In this document: positions 36,991 through 49,757 of the stretch, in pieces | Numbering within the stretch: position 1 is the stretch's first letter | Layout: the number at the start of each line of letters is the position of its first letter | NCBI GenBank assembly: GCA_013396635.1 | Contig: WBMW01003134.1 | Location: forward strand, 540,577 to 604,576 | Source of the DNA: Penelope pileata | Lineage: Eukaryota > Chordata > Aves > Galliformes > Cracidae | DNA length: 64,000 nt | Reading direction: 5' to 3' | Made by a program: the position numbers and the translations under genes | Notes under the pieces: model-generated | Database searches by the model: none | The model's input: the letters and a program-made list of their open reading frames with translations, nothing else | Told to the model about the DNA's origin: nothing

Positions 36991-39900
36991 CCATCAGCAC
37001 TATGCTTTCTAACTGAGGCAGAGGATGGGACCACTATTGCTCTGTGTGTGACTTTCATATTTGCTGACAATTCACCTGAGAACTGCTAAAGCTTTGTTTT
37101 ACCCAAAAAGATGAAATAGAAGATGGCTTATGCTGTCTGTATGTTGTCTATATCCTTATATGCGGTCTATAACTGTAAAGCAGACCATAATCCTCCGGAG
37201 GAAGGGAAAACCAAACCAAACCAAATAACTGTTTCTACTCTTCTAAGTTACAAAATTTTTTGTCTCCTTTGTTGAGGTAATTGCAATTATCAGCTGTTTC
37301 CTAGGAGTTCTTAGCATTAGCACCTGTGAGTTATTACACTATACAAAGGCATCTAGCACACTTTCCTTGCCAGCCGTGCTGTCAGGGGGCTGCTGCAGAC
37401 TCATCATTATGCTGTCAGAGTCCCTGACTGCAATGAGTGATGTCAAAATGTTTCCAGCTCCTCTGTAACACACCTAGGACCACTGAATGATAGTGGTGGT
37501 GGTGGGGTGATATTAAGAAAAAAAAACAAAACAAGCCATGGAAGTATTCTTAGGGTTGCATTCAAAGATTTATTGCTGTGAAATTCTTAGCATGTTAATT
37601 TGTATTCAAAAGAGACCTAGGAACCCTCTGTGATTTTCCTGCTAGTGAAGAACCAAGTGTAAGCACTGCATGGGTACCACTCCAACAAAGGCTCGGTGGG
37701 AAGAGGTTTTGCACCTCAGTGGCTGAGCATTAGTCATACTTGCACATTCTTCCTTCCACACGTTAAAAGTCTGCAAAGACAAAGAGCCGTGCCCTTGACA
37801 TTTCTGAAATCCATCAATCTATGTTGGTTCTGAATGGACCCCTTGAAGCGGAAATGCTTTTTGCCCACACAAGTACCACAGCGCGGCACGGAGCGTCCCG
37901 CCACCGGATGTGTTACAGCACGCTTCCAAAGAACATTTTCCCAAGGTAACAGGCAAAATACAGCTCTTGTGTCCAACACTGCTTAAAGTCTACTTGCCTA
38001 CAGAAGGCAATCTCCCCCTCCCTTCCCAAAACAAAAACACCATTTCAAGTTACATTATTGCCAGGAAAGAGCAGGACAAACAGTGCACTCTTCTTTCTTG
38101 CCATTTAAGGGTAGTTTAAAGCAAGGCTCGTCTATTAGCTTATAGAAGATTATTTCCATTTATGAGTATGAACAATATATCTGTGCTGCTCTCCCTTACA
38201 CCAGTGACTTGTGTAACCACTTTTTTTTTCCCCTATGAATAACTACACTTGCCATGAAGTACTGTAGGTTTTAGTATTGTGTGAGGCTATGCAGATCATG
38301 TACAAATGAAGCTTCTGCCACTTCTCTTTTCCAGATGACATTTTTGCTTCTCGTTTCTTGCTCTTCTCTGTGTTTTTGTGGCAATTGATTGTTTAGGTTT
38401 TGTTGAGGGTTTTTTTTTGCCACTTTGAAGCAAATCAAGCATAGGTATTTTCCTGTATAATTTTCACAGCTAGTCTGGAGCGGAAATAAGAAAGGGCTGT
38501 TTACAAAATGACTCTGGTAGACCTTTCTGGCAAGGAGAAGTGCCTAATGGTAAATACTTATTAAGATTTGACTGAAGTTTGCCATCAGTTCTTTTCCCTC
38601 ATGGTTACAGGCTGTGCAAGCTGCATTAGTGTTGGTACATGGGTGTTTAGGCCCACCCTTGCTGTGCAAATGCTATGATCAGACTGCTGGTATGTGGCAA
38701 TGCCCTAGGATGGGTTTGCAGAGATGCCAAGGGCTGGACCCAGCAAGCACTTGCTTGCCATCAGAATGACAAGCCAGCAAAAACCATACAGCAACTTGAC
38801 AATCTCGTTGCCAGCAGAAATTTCTGATTTTTCATCCTGCATCCAGAAAGTACAGTCAGCTTCCTCTGTGTGAAGTCTTACCTTTTTTTGTGCAAAACAC
38901 ACCTGCTAAATTTCAAGAAAAAGCAGAGAAACAAACCTTTCCCCCAGGGCTTTTACATGTTTTGGTGGCCAGAAGCCAAGTCCATTTTGGGAAGCAGCAG
39001 CAAACAGCTGTTTTTTCAGACTCTTCCCAATGCAGCTTTAAGACTTGTTCCACTCCTGTAGTTATTATTAGCATGAGTCAATCTCAGCTTCCAATGCTAA
39101 TGCAAGCAGGGCTTTTCAGCCTGCTTTCCTAAGGAAACACTGTACATGCAATGGCATTGTGATCAGCTTTTCCATCAATACTTTTGAACCCGCTGGCCAG
39201 CTTCAATCAAAGCAGTGAGCCAACAGCTTTGGAAACCCCAGGTTCCTACAATATTCCTGAACCACACATGTTTGGACAAAAGCAAATGAAAGAAAAAACA
39301 GTGTAGCCTGTATGAGACTCCAGAGAGCCCACAGAGAGCGTGATGATACAAATGTCCCCGTCCAGGAAAGCTTTCCATCTGCTTGGACACTGGTGTGTCC
39401 AGCAGAAGGCAGATGCCATTAGTTCCATTATCAGTTTTTACAGCACTATCATGAACTTCTGCTTTCTTTCCAATTTCTCTCACGTTAACGGAGTCAGTGC
39501 TTGCTCCGAGGTGAAAACCGAGAGTAAGTTTTGTGAATGTCAGGATTCTCTCAGAGGGCTCTCTGGCACAAGCTGCAGTTGCTTTCCTTTGGCTGGATGG
39601 AACAGCCAGATCCACCAGGACAGCGAGGAAAGCTTTGCTCACCATCTGAAAGCGTGTCTTTGTTCAAAGAGGCTTTTCTGCCATGAGCACACATGCCTGC
39701 AGGGAGCTTCCTTCAGGGACTCAGCTGGAAAACAGGGCCATGGGGGCAGGCACAGAAGTACTGCAAAACCCTCTGTCTGTTCCTCTGAATGACTGCTTTA
39801 ACATGAAGGTACAGTGACAGCCTGTGCTAACAGGGACTTCAGAAACCAGTCAGCTTAGCTTCCTTTCTAGATTTTATTATTATTTTTAATTCTAAAATGC

Positions 39901-41084
39901 GCAGTCGTAAGCAGCACAGTGGCACATCTCCTCAAACAGCAGCAGCCCTGTTGCAGTGCTTCAGCAGAAGGCATGCAGGGAGGACAAGCGGAATCTGAAC
40001 ATGAAGCACGTATGAGGACCAGACCCTCGTGACTGGCCTCAGCACCAGCCATGCCAGCTCACAGAAAGCTGTGCTCCTTCACCAGCACAGGCTAGAGCAG
40101 TCTAATTAAAGATGCCACAAGTTATTTCTAGTAATGAAGCCAACATTATTCCAAGTGATTAATATTTTTCAGACATTGAAGTATATACATATATATATTC
40201 CTCTCTTTTTCTTTCTCTTTATTGCTGCAACGCTGCCCAGGTCCAGAAGCAAGACAAAAAAAGGGGCTCTGAGAGATGTGCAAAGTTAGCACCATTGTCA
40301 ACCAAAGAAACCTCCTTCAATTATTCAGTGTCTGCCGCTCTCGAATTTCCTGTTCTTACAGCTTGAGCTAAGAGGTGCTGCATGAATTTGGCAGCAGTTC
40401 TTGTTAACGCAGACGACAGCCAGAGTAAGGTACATATGTATTCATAGGATAATTAATGTTTAAAGATTAATGTAGTGGTAAGAAATTTCCATATGTATTT
40501 CCAAACTATCTGCCAAATGCATATTTGTCAAGAATAGAGAACTTCAAATGGAAAAGGTAAATATAATCCGAAGGAGACATGAAGCAGAACTGCTTCTTTT
40601 TCCTACCTCATTAACAACCAGAAAATTAATCATTAAGCTCTGGTACACCAAAGTATGTGCAAAGCAGCAAGTGTTGAAAACCAGTGAGAAACCAAATGCA
40701 TACAACCAGCAACTAAGAAAATCGGTCTTTCTAGCATTTACCGACAATATTTTGAATCTGAAAGACAAACTGGATCTGAGTTCATGACAAAACAATATTT
40801 AGGAAGATAATGTGAGAGTTTGGCGTCTGTGCTGCAATGTTATGAGATTAAAAGATTCAAACCAATTTTGGTATCCACAGATAATATGGCTAAGGTGGGG
40901 TAGGGAAATGACATGAACTCTAGGCAGAGGTGTTGACAGGCAGCATACTCATTTTATCATATTTATCCTTTTGTAGAATGGTATCCTCTTTCCAAATCCC
41001 TTTTACAATCTGTCACCCATTTGACAGGAGAGTGAATGTTTCACTTCGCCAACCAACATTCCATGTTTTCATGATCTGCTGTGT
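36991..41084. other. Gene-free stretch
   Basis: No gene is recognised. Simple tracts include AACCA repeats near 37207, GGT repeats near 37490 and an AT run near 40185. Between 39175 and 39792 both strands carry open frames of about 150 codons; see findings. Confidence 0.45.
37207..37225. repeat. (AACCA)n simple repeat
   Basis: About three AACCA/AAACC units are visible. Short low-complexity tract. Confidence 0.8.
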
Positions 41085-41520
41085 TCATAGAACCATAGAA
41101 CGTCCCGAGTGGGAAGGGACCCACAAGGATCATTGAGTCCAGCCTCTGGCTCCACACAAGACCTCCAAAAATTCAAACCCTATGTCTGAAAGCATTGTCC
41201 AAACACTCCTTGAACTACGGCAGCTTGGGGCCATGACCACTGCCCTGGGCAGCCTGTGCCAGGGCCCGACCACCCTCTGGGGAAGAACCTTTTCCTAACA
41301 CCCAACCTGACCTCCCCTGACACAGCTCCGTGCCGTTCCCTCGGGCCCTGTCACTGTAACCAGAGAGCAGAGCTAAGCACTGCCCTTCCACTCCCCTTGT
41401 GAGGAGCTGTAGGCTGCCATGAGGCCTCCCCTCAGCCTCCTCTGCTCTGAGCTGAGCAAACCAGGGACCTCAGCTTCCTCTCATGTATCTTGCCCTCTGG
41501 ACCCTTTCCCATCTTTGTGA
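41085..41520 (-). mobile_element. CR1 LINE 3' fragment, antisense, about 430 bp
   Basis: It starts atagaaccatagaacgtccc and continues with 'gagtgggaagggacccaca', 'tcattgagtccagcctctgg', 'cctgggcagcctgtgccagg', 'accaccctctggggaagaa' and 'atgaggcctcccctcagcc'. It ends near 'cttgccctctggacccttt'. It corresponds to the ORF2 tail and 3' UTR of a CR1 of the same type as the split copy at 49708 to 50356. It is 5'-truncated, so the high-coordinate end is the truncation point. Confidence 0.95.
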
Positions 41521-41790
41521 GAAACTAGACACTACAATTGCCAAAACCAAAGAAATCCTCTCACTTTTCCCAGTTTGTCAGGGTTGCATTGCCCTTGCTG
41601 AGTCTCTGCAGACCTGTGTGCAGCATTTCTCTCCAGCACGCCAGCTGTCAGGGAGCCCAAGTACAGGACCTGCTAGACTTGCTTGGGTCTCTGCATAACA
41701 GCACCCACCACAGCCTGCAAGATCTGCCACGGAAGGCAAGTGAGATACCTCCAGTAAAACATTATCATTCATTTGTGATGAATGATAAAT

Positions 41791-41816
41791 AACATCCAGC
41801 AGCAACATCCAGCAAA
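41791..41816. repeat. 13-bp tandem duplication
   Basis: aacatccagcagc and aacatccagcaaa lie head to tail, differing at two terminal positions. A small slippage duplication. Confidence 0.8.
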
Positions 41817-42138
41817 GCTATACATAAATTAGCTCAGTGATGTGCCGAGCTTCTACCAGCTGAAGAAGAGGGAAGGCTCAGGACATTATCTCTACTGTCG
41901 CACAAGCCACAGAACTCAATATGTTTCATTCAACCAAACCTTTTTGATTCACACAGCTGATCAGAAGAAGAGGGTAATGAAGGTATTATTCTGCAGTTTT
42001 TTATATTTCTCCCCACCCCCACACACCATCCCCTCTTAAAACTGTTAGAAATGCGAAGAAGTGCCTATCCATTTGGAAAGGACCCTTCCAAGCCATCCTC
42101 TCCTGGAGGACAGGTCCACCAGGTGGAGCAAGGAAGGG

Positions 42139-42385
42139 TGCGTGTGGGATCCGACGCCACACTTACTGCAGAGCCGCCGCCGCCCGAGCCGGCGTCGCCA
42201 GAGCCGCGTCCGCACCCACTGCAGGCAGGGGGCCAGGTCCATGGCCGCAGGCATTGTCCGTCCCTGGGGCCACCTGGGGCGCCCCGCTCCCAGCCAGGCA
42301 GACCGGTGGCGGCCCCGGGAGAAGCCCCAGGAAGCTGGGAGGACACGGCGGGAGGCCGCCAAGGCCCTGCCGTCCCAGTGTCGCC
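42139..42385. promoter_or_regulatory. Compact CpG-rich island
   Basis: About 25 CpG dinucleotides fall within roughly 247 bp (for example around gagccgccgccgcccgagcc and ggtggcggccccggga), in a region whose flanks have few. This is the only such cluster in the window. CpG islands of this kind usually mark vertebrate promoters or coding first exons. No TATA box is obvious. Open frames exist on both strands (a 115-codon minus frame and a 140-codon plus frame), as expected for stop-poor GC-rich DNA. Confidence 0.6.
42167..42254 (-). CDS. Candidate minus-strand first coding exon in the CpG island, unrecognised
   Basis: On the minus strand an ATG at 42254 (a second one is at 42242) opens 29 codons ending in a very arginine-rich stretch (RTRLWRRRLGRRRLC). 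The frame reaches a GTAAGT donor at 42166 to 42161. The base before the donor is A, preceded by C, which is a weaker than usual exon end. CpG enrichment supports a transcribed promoter-proximal exon, but GC-rich DNA generates arginine-rich open frames by chance. The frame continues open upstream, so the start is uncertain. I do not recognise the peptide. Confidence 0.25.
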
Positions 42386-43884
42386 ATGCCATGTTTTATG
42401 CATGAAGGTGACGGTGCGTAATTTCATCCCGGTTCTCTGCGCCCAGTGTGTACGTGAGCTCCTGCGACAATGATGTAGAGGTGACAGAGCATCAGCCAGT
42501 GCCTCAGCCCCTGAGGAACCATGGGGTTCCCCAGTGGTGGGGAAGGATCTTACTGGAGAAACAGAGCCTTTTGGAGCCACTTGACACAAGTTTGTCCAAA
42601 TCCCAAGATAGTAGGATGCCATACAGAAAGCATGGCCTGTGCTTGAGGCGTCTCTGCTGCACATTCCAGGCAGTGTATGGAAGTAGAAATGCTACATAGC
42701 GTTTGTGTGCTGGTACTACGCTTGTAGGAGTGGTCAGCTTTTATGACTTATATTCTAGTTTTATTTTTGACATTAAAGCAAAGCCCCAGAGTGCCACTCT
42801 TTGCCCCATCACTGCTGTGCAAGGCTCCTGTCTGTACCATGACAGAAAGGTCTCTGTACCAATGAGTTTACAAATTCCTGATCTGTAAGATTTCCCTCAA
42901 CAAATATGTTTGAGTTTCTTACCATAAATGTTTCCTAGATCACAAGAAAGAAGTTGCATTCACACACATGCACTGGTATATCCTTCAACAGGTAGGAGCA
43001 AAGCTAGGATGCACGTCAAGAGTGCATGAGTTGTGCTGCAGATCCATAGGAAGTTTTCTCCCTAAGGACCCCTGGAGCCTCTCCTTATCAAGGTCCTGCT
43101 GTGAGACCACTGAACAGTAGCCAGGAGGGTTGCAAGCCGTGTCAAAGGCACCCAGCATAACTGGAGAGGTGACCGGTTGAGTTCCAGGTTTTGTCACTAT
43201 TTAAATCTCATTGAAGGGTTACCCAAAGGCCATGGATGATCTTTTTTTTGGTCTGACGTAATCAGGTAAATCTTGCGCTCTCATGGTAATGATAGACAAT
43301 AGCCAGCAGATGCGTGTGAGCTTAAAGTTCATTGGATTCATCCTGGTTTGGGCTAAAAGTGCTATTTTGAATCCCTGTAGGGAATTTGAAAATCTCAGTA
43401 ACATTTACACCTGAAGTTTGCATTAAAGACCATATGTAGCTCATTCCCACTGGGAATTCACACAGGATTCAGAGTGACAACCCTGAATCGTTTGGAAATT
43501 AAAATAAATAAACCCAAATCACTGTCAAGGGAAGCTATAAAATTCCACAGTCCTCCATTTAATTTTGTCAGACATCAGTCACATCAGATTATTCATTCAG
43601 AGTTGATCAGAAATGAAAGTAATGGGTAGTGTAGAAACAATTCTGAAACCATGAAGAATTTGTTTCAAGTCTTGAGTTATTGGCAATAACTTCATTTTGA
43701 AACCAGTCAGAGTGAATTAGCCACATACTATGGTGGGCAATATTGCTGGGGTCATGAGGAGCAGCTAACCTAGATTATTTTGTCCACTAACATGCTTCTG
43801 GTATTTGAATAGGCACCAGCATCTATTTCTATTCCTATCAGGAAGGGCTCATTGTACTGTTTTGGCTCTGCTATTGCTGTACCA
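42386..43884. other. Gene-free stretch
   Basis: No gene or confident repeat. The base composition returns to AT-rich beyond about 42700. Confidence 0.5.
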
Positions 43885-43960
43885 GACTGGAAGGGATTTC
43901 TGGGTCACCACATCCACCCTCCAGCTGTCTTAGGCAATCCTAGAATATTTCCAACCTTAA
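43885..43960 (-). mobile_element. Possible ancient CR1/LINE remnant, antisense
   Basis: 'ccagactggaagggatttct' followed by 'gggtcaccacatccacc' and 'cagctgtcttaggcaatcc' resembles the antisense 3' end of old CR1 elements (agactggaagggacctctgg, then gtcatctagtcca). There is no terminal repeat. It is weak and could be chance. Confidence 0.25.
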
Positions 43961-45944
43961 ATAAACTACATATCAGAATTAGGCTTCCTACCCCCTTGCC
44001 CAATTTTTACTTGAGGAATAAGGAAATCCTGGTTGAGGGGACTTTAAGTGGTGAAGAGTGACTTTTTTAGTAGAATTCAGCACAGCTGTGATCTCAGTTT
44101 CATGAGTTACTTGCAGTGATTCTGATGCACATAATTTACAGCAATAAATGAGAAATAACAGCAGGTAAGTGTGGGTTGGAGATAAAAATTAGATCTGAAA
44201 TGACAGCTCTGGTGCACTTTATGCTTAAATAGTGATAATGATTGTCTTTTTATAATCATACAGACAAATAATAATATAAGAGACTAGCTATGTTGCACTA
44301 CACTTTGCTTAAGGAAAATACATTGCAATGACAAGTATGTTTGTGCTGATTATAGCTTGTTTTCTTGAGTATTTGATGTTTGTCCTCCTTCTTTTTGTTC
44401 TTTTATTTATTTTTTCAATGGGAAACTCATCTAAGCTTAAATTAAGACATTTGTAGTTATATTTTTACCTTTGAGCAGGCAGAAGTCGGCATTTTTACAC
44501 TTGATTGGTTCCAATTCATTACTATTTTCTTCATAACATTTGAGTGATTTGCATGCAGTCATGTGGCATCGAAGTGCAAAAGAGAAATTCAGAAAGGTTT
44601 AGCTATGCAAGTCATCCAGGTTTTTCTCCAACCTGTTTTCTGTAAGTGAACATGCCAGTCACAAGTCAGAGCACCCAGTACATGTCTTCCTGCATTTTAC
44701 TTTTAAATCTTTGCAGAGAGAAAGAGACATGCACTTACACAGTGGAAAAAAGGAACTGCTGAGCCAGTTCACACCCAGTGGTGTTGCTCCTATAACTCCA
44801 ATCAGTGAGAAACACTCTGAAGTGCAATGGGGCAACAGCCTCCAGTCATCACAGAGTTTCCAAGATTAAATGTAATCACTCAAGATAATGCTTATCCTTG
44901 ACATCTCAGCACAATGTAGTTTTCTAGTGGCTGCTATTTCTCCAGAAAGAGAGAGACACCCTAAAAATGGCAACGATCACAAATGGATGCCTCAAGCCCT
45001 GAGAAGTGTCTCTTCTAGCTTTTCCCCTAACACACTGCCGATAAGCAAACCCACTTAATGAACCTTTTCCATCAGCAGATGGGGTCTATTGTGCACCTTT
45101 ATTTCCCTAGTTCTCCTGAAGTCTTTGAGATGACTTGATTGCAATTCAAACAATAATTTTTCAGGTTAGCAAACCACAAGCCTGCTGAAAAGAGCATTGC
45201 GTGTCAGATGTTTATGTTGATGTAGAGTGGAATTCAACCTTGCTTGACACTTGAAAGCAGTTGATAAGATACAGTGATGTTAGAGGATGTCAAGAGTACA
45301 TTGTGCACTCAGGGATGCAGTAACAACTGTTATTGCAGAGAATTTCCACTTAAGCCAAACACCCCATGCACTTCAGCACAATGATGTAGTTAGTTGAATC
45401 TTCAGGTAACACGGTTTATAAAATATTGTATAAAATACTGGGGGGAAAAAAGTCAGCAAGAATGGCACAAAATAAACCCGGTGGCTCAGCTCTCGTAATG
45501 CAGTGAAGTCCTGTGCTGTTCTTGTGCCACCTACTGACCAATTCCTTGCAACTTTAATTCATTGTTTCCCTAAATGGAACAGTCTTTCAGTTTATTTTTA
45601 AATCCAAATATTTGTTGTTGGATTTTGCCCAAGTAATTAATAGCTACTTAATAGAGTCAGTCTTTGTGTCATGGTAATAATCTTTAGAGCTGAACCACCC
45701 AATCCTGGATGGATAAAACACAGACTGGCACCCAGCCTAATGCTGTGAGTCGTTCTGCCAGCTGGTGAAACGGGCTGAAGAACAGCACAGGGATGTAAGG
45801 AGCCTGGGACTGGTGGGAGGGAGTCTTAAATGATTGTGTTGTCAATAAAGAATTTCTCTAGAATAACAGCGTTGGTGGACCACACAGGATGCAATGGAAA
45901 CAGGTAGTCTTGCCAGAGCTTATCATAAGGAAAAATGAAACAAG
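43961..45944. other. Gene-free AT-rich stretch
   Basis: No gene is recognised. An octamer motif (ATTTGCAT) lies at 44547 to 44554. Nothing else was identified. Confidence 0.5.
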
Positions 45945-46105
45945 TTCAGCAGTTGCGCAAAGGCTGTGGGGTCTCCTCCTTGGAGATCTCCAGCAGCCGC
46001 CTGGACAGGGGCCTGGGCACCCTGCTCTGGGTGGCCCTGCTGGAGCAGGGGTGGGACCACGTGGGCCCAGAGGTCCCTTCTCGCCTCAGCTATGCTGTGA
46101 ATCAG
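45945..46105 (+). mobile_element. CR1 LINE 3' fragment, sense
   Basis: 'ggctgtggggtctcctcct', 'ttggagatctccagcagcc', 'cctggacaggggcctggg', 'caccctgctctgggtggcc', 'ctgctggagcaggggtgg' and 'cccagaggtcccttctcgcc' is the CR1 3' region of the type with 'ctccttggagat' and 'cctgcttgagcaggggggtt'. The octamer tail is decayed to gctgtgaatcagag. Another subfamily type, and older than the copy at 47400. Confidence 0.87.
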
Positions 46106-47399
46106 AGAAAGGTGTGATTTGATCACCTTTTTAACATGTGATCTTAAATGGTCACTTTGCTCTGCAGCCAGAGCAGCCTTTGCCAGGCCAAGGCATGACA
46201 GTGAGAGGTTGCTTCCTCCAGATGTGTTTGATGCCTCCTACTCGTGCTCTCCAGCTGCATGTTTCAGCGGGGCCGTGATCTCCCTGTGTACTTTCGAAAA
46301 TATGTGCCAAACAAGCTTTCAGCTTTCTTCATTGCTAAATGGTTTGCCTCTCGCAACTCTTTATTCAGTAGAAATGTAAAAATGGGAAAATGGGATGACA
46401 CGCTTCTTCACTCTAATTTAAAGCACAGTGGAAATTTCACACACTTTCACAGGGACGAGAAAAAATCAAAAGAAAACATGAATAAATTTTATATTTGGGA
46501 ATGCTACATATTCTTTTAAATTATTTAAAGTTCAGTACGTGCTATTAATTAATTTTTTTCTTGGATTTCACTTGTTAGCTTCCGGGTATTTTCTTCTAAA
46601 ATTAACTGGATTAATCATTCCAGAAATCTCAACATAGTTATTGTTTGTTTACTAAATTTTTTTAGAAGCAATTTCTGAGGCTGGAAAGAATTTATATCAT
46701 CTTACCAACAATCTTGACACAACACTATATTGGAAAAAAATTTCTTAAATAACCATGACACCTTTTTTGTTCTGTGCTCAACAGTTCCCCAGCTACCTTC
46801 TCCAGACAGAACTTGCACAAAACATCAAGGAGATGGTTTAGAAATAAAACAACACTACTCACTTGCATGCACAGATTTGAGTCAGAAACACTGCAGGAAA
46901 GATTCCTCTGACAAAGAAAAGCTTTCAGAGTACATTGTTGGGCCAGAATAACAGCAGGAGAGATAACAGTCATAGCTCTTGAAATATTTATCTTAGCATT
47001 TTCCCATCAAATATCGAAAATACAGCTGCATTACTTGTGGCTCAACAAATAAATATTGTACTTGAGGCACAATTCTGCTCGTTCTTTAATATCTTCCTAA
47101 ACTTGCATGTCAGCACACGCAGACAGCTAGCTGGTGCAGTAAAGACAGTTCAGTCAAGGCAAACTTTCAGGCTGTGCAGCCTTCCACAGGTATAAGTGTT
47201 AAACCACCTGCTAACTCCTTTCAGATGGATAAACTCAGGCTGAATAGGGTTGCGCTTCTCTAAGCGAGAAAGTCTAAAATGGAAACTGCTGTGAAAACAG
47301 AGCTTATATGGAAGCTTCCAGAACAGCTTTAGAGAAGTCTTTCTCCTTGAAAAGATAACACCAAGCAGAACACCAAAAAGTAAACATAGGATTTAAGTA
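46106..47399. other. Gene-free AT-rich stretch
   Basis: No gene or repeat is recognised in this block. Confidence 0.5.
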
Positions 47400-47600
47400 A
47401 ATTCTTCACTCAGAGGGCAGTGAGGCCCTGGCCCAGCTGCCCAGAGAGCTGTGGGTGCCCCATCCCTGGAGGTGCTCAGGGCCAGGTTGGATGGGCCCTG
47501 GGCAGCCTGGGCTGGTGGGGGGCACTGCCCATGGCAGGGGGTGGGGATGGGGGGGCTTTGAAGTCCCCTCCAACCCAAGCCATTCTGTGATTCTGTGATT
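47400..47600 (+). mobile_element. CR1 LINE 3' fragment, sense, well preserved
   Basis: 'attcttcactcagagggca' leads into 'gccctggcccagctgccca', 'gagagctgtgggtgcccca', 'gggccctgggcagcctggg', 'ggtggggggcactgcccat' and 'cctccaacccaagccattc' with a final tgtgattctgtgatt. It is nearly identical in type to the copy at 58505. The limited divergence suggests a comparatively recent insertion. Confidence 0.97.
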
Positions 47601-48847
47601 TGTATTTGGTAAGAACACTTTATTATGATATTGTAGCTATACTTTAATTAAATAAGAAGTAGGTTTCACTGTATGAGCCTCTAAATCAAAGTAAGTGTGC
47701 TTTTTAAGTGATATTCCTTCTCAGATTGGCTGAGTTGCTTTTTATCTTAGCCGTATATCACGAGGGAAACTCATATCCTGTTTGTTTTTCAATCTTCATA
47801 ACTGGCTTTCTGTAAGTAAATTTACTTCTTAGGGTTCTGATTTCATATTTATATGAAAGTGGTTTTTATTATGCTTCACTAATTTTAATAACATTTCACA
47901 GAATAAATAATGGTTAGATATATCACAGAACTGTCTTACCTTATATCAGAAAAAGAGGCATTAAGATTTTAAAAGATGAGTTATAACTTATATTGAGGGC
48001 TAGAGGAAGGTAAATAATCTCTGTTAATAAAACTGTTGGAATGTATGACTCACCTTTTGGAACGGATATAAATGAAGAATCCACAGCTATTACAACTAGT
48101 ATTATGTACAGTTCCACTGCAATCAATTGGTTTAATGATTTCTGACTTTGTAAAGCTGATAGAGACCTTAATGGTATGATTCAAAGCCAAAGAGAAGTGT
48201 AAAACTGTATTATAAACTACTGTGTTTTCAAGCAGAGCGTGCAAGAAATCTAGTAGGAGACAGACTCAAATCACTCTAAAGGCTCATGTAAAAATTCCCT
48301 TCCACACGTTCATGACTCAGATGCTTTTACTCATCGACCGTCTTAGAAAAGCATGCCTGAGGAAACATTGCTCAGTGTTGTTTCTCCCCCCTTCCAAAAC
48401 TGCTATTTTAAAAAAAATCTTTCAGACTTACTCCAGAGACTTAGAGAGAATCGAACGCTTTAATTCAGTGAACTGCTGTGAAGATGTATCAGTTGTCATC
48501 CAGTAAATACAAAAAAATAATTAAGTTTGCAAAGTCATCTTTCAAAAATACTTTTCCTCATTCATATGGGCCATAAGCTCATTCACTTCCTTCTGAGATT
48601 CTGAAATGTTAAGGCTTCAAAGCTGAAACTTGAAAGTTATATCATAAATATTTGTAATAGAACTGCCAAAGGAGGCATCCTGTGTTTCCACTGGAGCTGT
48701 GGCATTTACACCAAGAGAGGCTGAGGTTGCAGAATGAAAATAAACTGAGTTAGGCTTGGGCTTCACTTCAAAGTGAAGGCCCCGACCATGGCTTTCTTAA
48801 AACATTTCTATTCTGAGGTTTGATTTGACATCTTGCAAGGATAACTC
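47601..48847. other. Gene-free AT-rich stretch
   Basis: No gene or repeat is recognised. Confidence 0.5.
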
Positions 48848-49035
48848 AGAGAATCATAGAAAAATAGAGGTTGGAAGGGACTTCTGGAGGTCATCTTGTC
48901 TGTTCTGTACTTGAGGAACCATGAGCTTCAAAATCAAAAAGGATCGCTCACAGTCCCATCTGGCTGAGCTTTGAAAAGTTTCCAAGCTTTACACTTTGAA
49001 AATGGTTCCAACCACCTAATGTTCTATGCCTACTT
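48848..49035 (-). mobile_element. CR1 LINE 3' fragment, antisense, decayed
   Basis: agagaatcatagaaaaatag plus aggttggaagggacttctgg and aggtcatcttgtctgttct is an antisense CR1 3' end. Weaker matches continue through 'cagtcccatctggctgagc' and 'ttttgaaaagtttcc'-like sequence to about 49035. The far end is uncertain. Confidence 0.75.
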
Positions 49036-49707
49036 TTATAAAACAAATAGTTAAAAAGTCCCTCCAAATATTCAGTCATGAAAACTAAAAATTCCTGGTT
49101 GAAATGCTGGGGTTCCTTCCCCTTTAAGTTTGGTCATAGTTAAAACTTATGTCAGGACACTGCCTCAGCTAGCCTTCAGGAGGTGTTTTGTCCCCTGTCC
49201 TGTTGGACACTCAGCAGAAGCACAACCGTATGTGACTAATTGGTGACATTTCTCCCAAGGGCTGTGCTGGCAGAGCCTCGTGTGCCCTCTGCTGCTTCCT
49301 ACATCTGGTCTGGTGCAACCTAGAAGGGGCTATAAAACAGGTTATTGTTGTTTATTGATTTGTTGCCTTTGGCTTCCTTTTCAGATTGAAGAAAGCCAGG
49401 GCACCTTGTGACTGGAGGCCCAGCTATGCAAGGAGCACTTACTGGGGTGACAGGAGCCACCTGCACATCAGCCCTTTGCCTGTGGCCAAGGTAAAGCAGC
49501 TGGGATGAAGGATTTTCTCCTGCATGTTCAGTGCCGCCTGAGGAGGACAGGTACAGAGTGACCTTGCAGCTGCAGGGCCCCTCATCTCCCTCTCTATGGG
49601 ACCTTCTTGGGGTCTCTCCAGTGTTTGCTCCCAGAGATGCTCCACCTCTCCTGAGCGACTCTTCCCTTTGGCTTCCTGGTAGGGAATGTAACGAAAGCAG
49701 ACAGTGT
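49036..49707. other. Gene-free stretch
   Basis: No gene is recognised. A 131-codon minus-strand frame (49320 to 49715) carries no known motif. Confidence 0.45.
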
Positions 49708-49757
49708 GCTTGCATTGTATCAGGGCAGGTTTAGATTGGTTATTAGGAAAAGGTTCT
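49708..49757 (+). mobile_element. CR1 LINE, 5' part of a split copy, sense
   Basis: 'cagggcaggtttagattggt' and 'tattaggaaaaggttct' match the CR1 segment that normally continues directly into 'tcaccag'. Here the continuation appears at 50157, after a 394-bp insert. The two parts are taken as one CR1 copy. Confidence 0.7.
49753..49757. repeat. Target-site duplication, left copy
   Basis: GTTCT, the last five CR1 bases before the insert, pairs with GCTCT at 50152 to 50156 (one mismatch). Confidence 0.6.

Noticed and set aside
42065..42664. 199-codon minus-strand frame over the CpG island
   Set aside because: GC-rich DNA is stop-poor in several frames at once; frames are open on both strands. 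Only the short segment with a donor was kept, as a low-confidence exon candidate.
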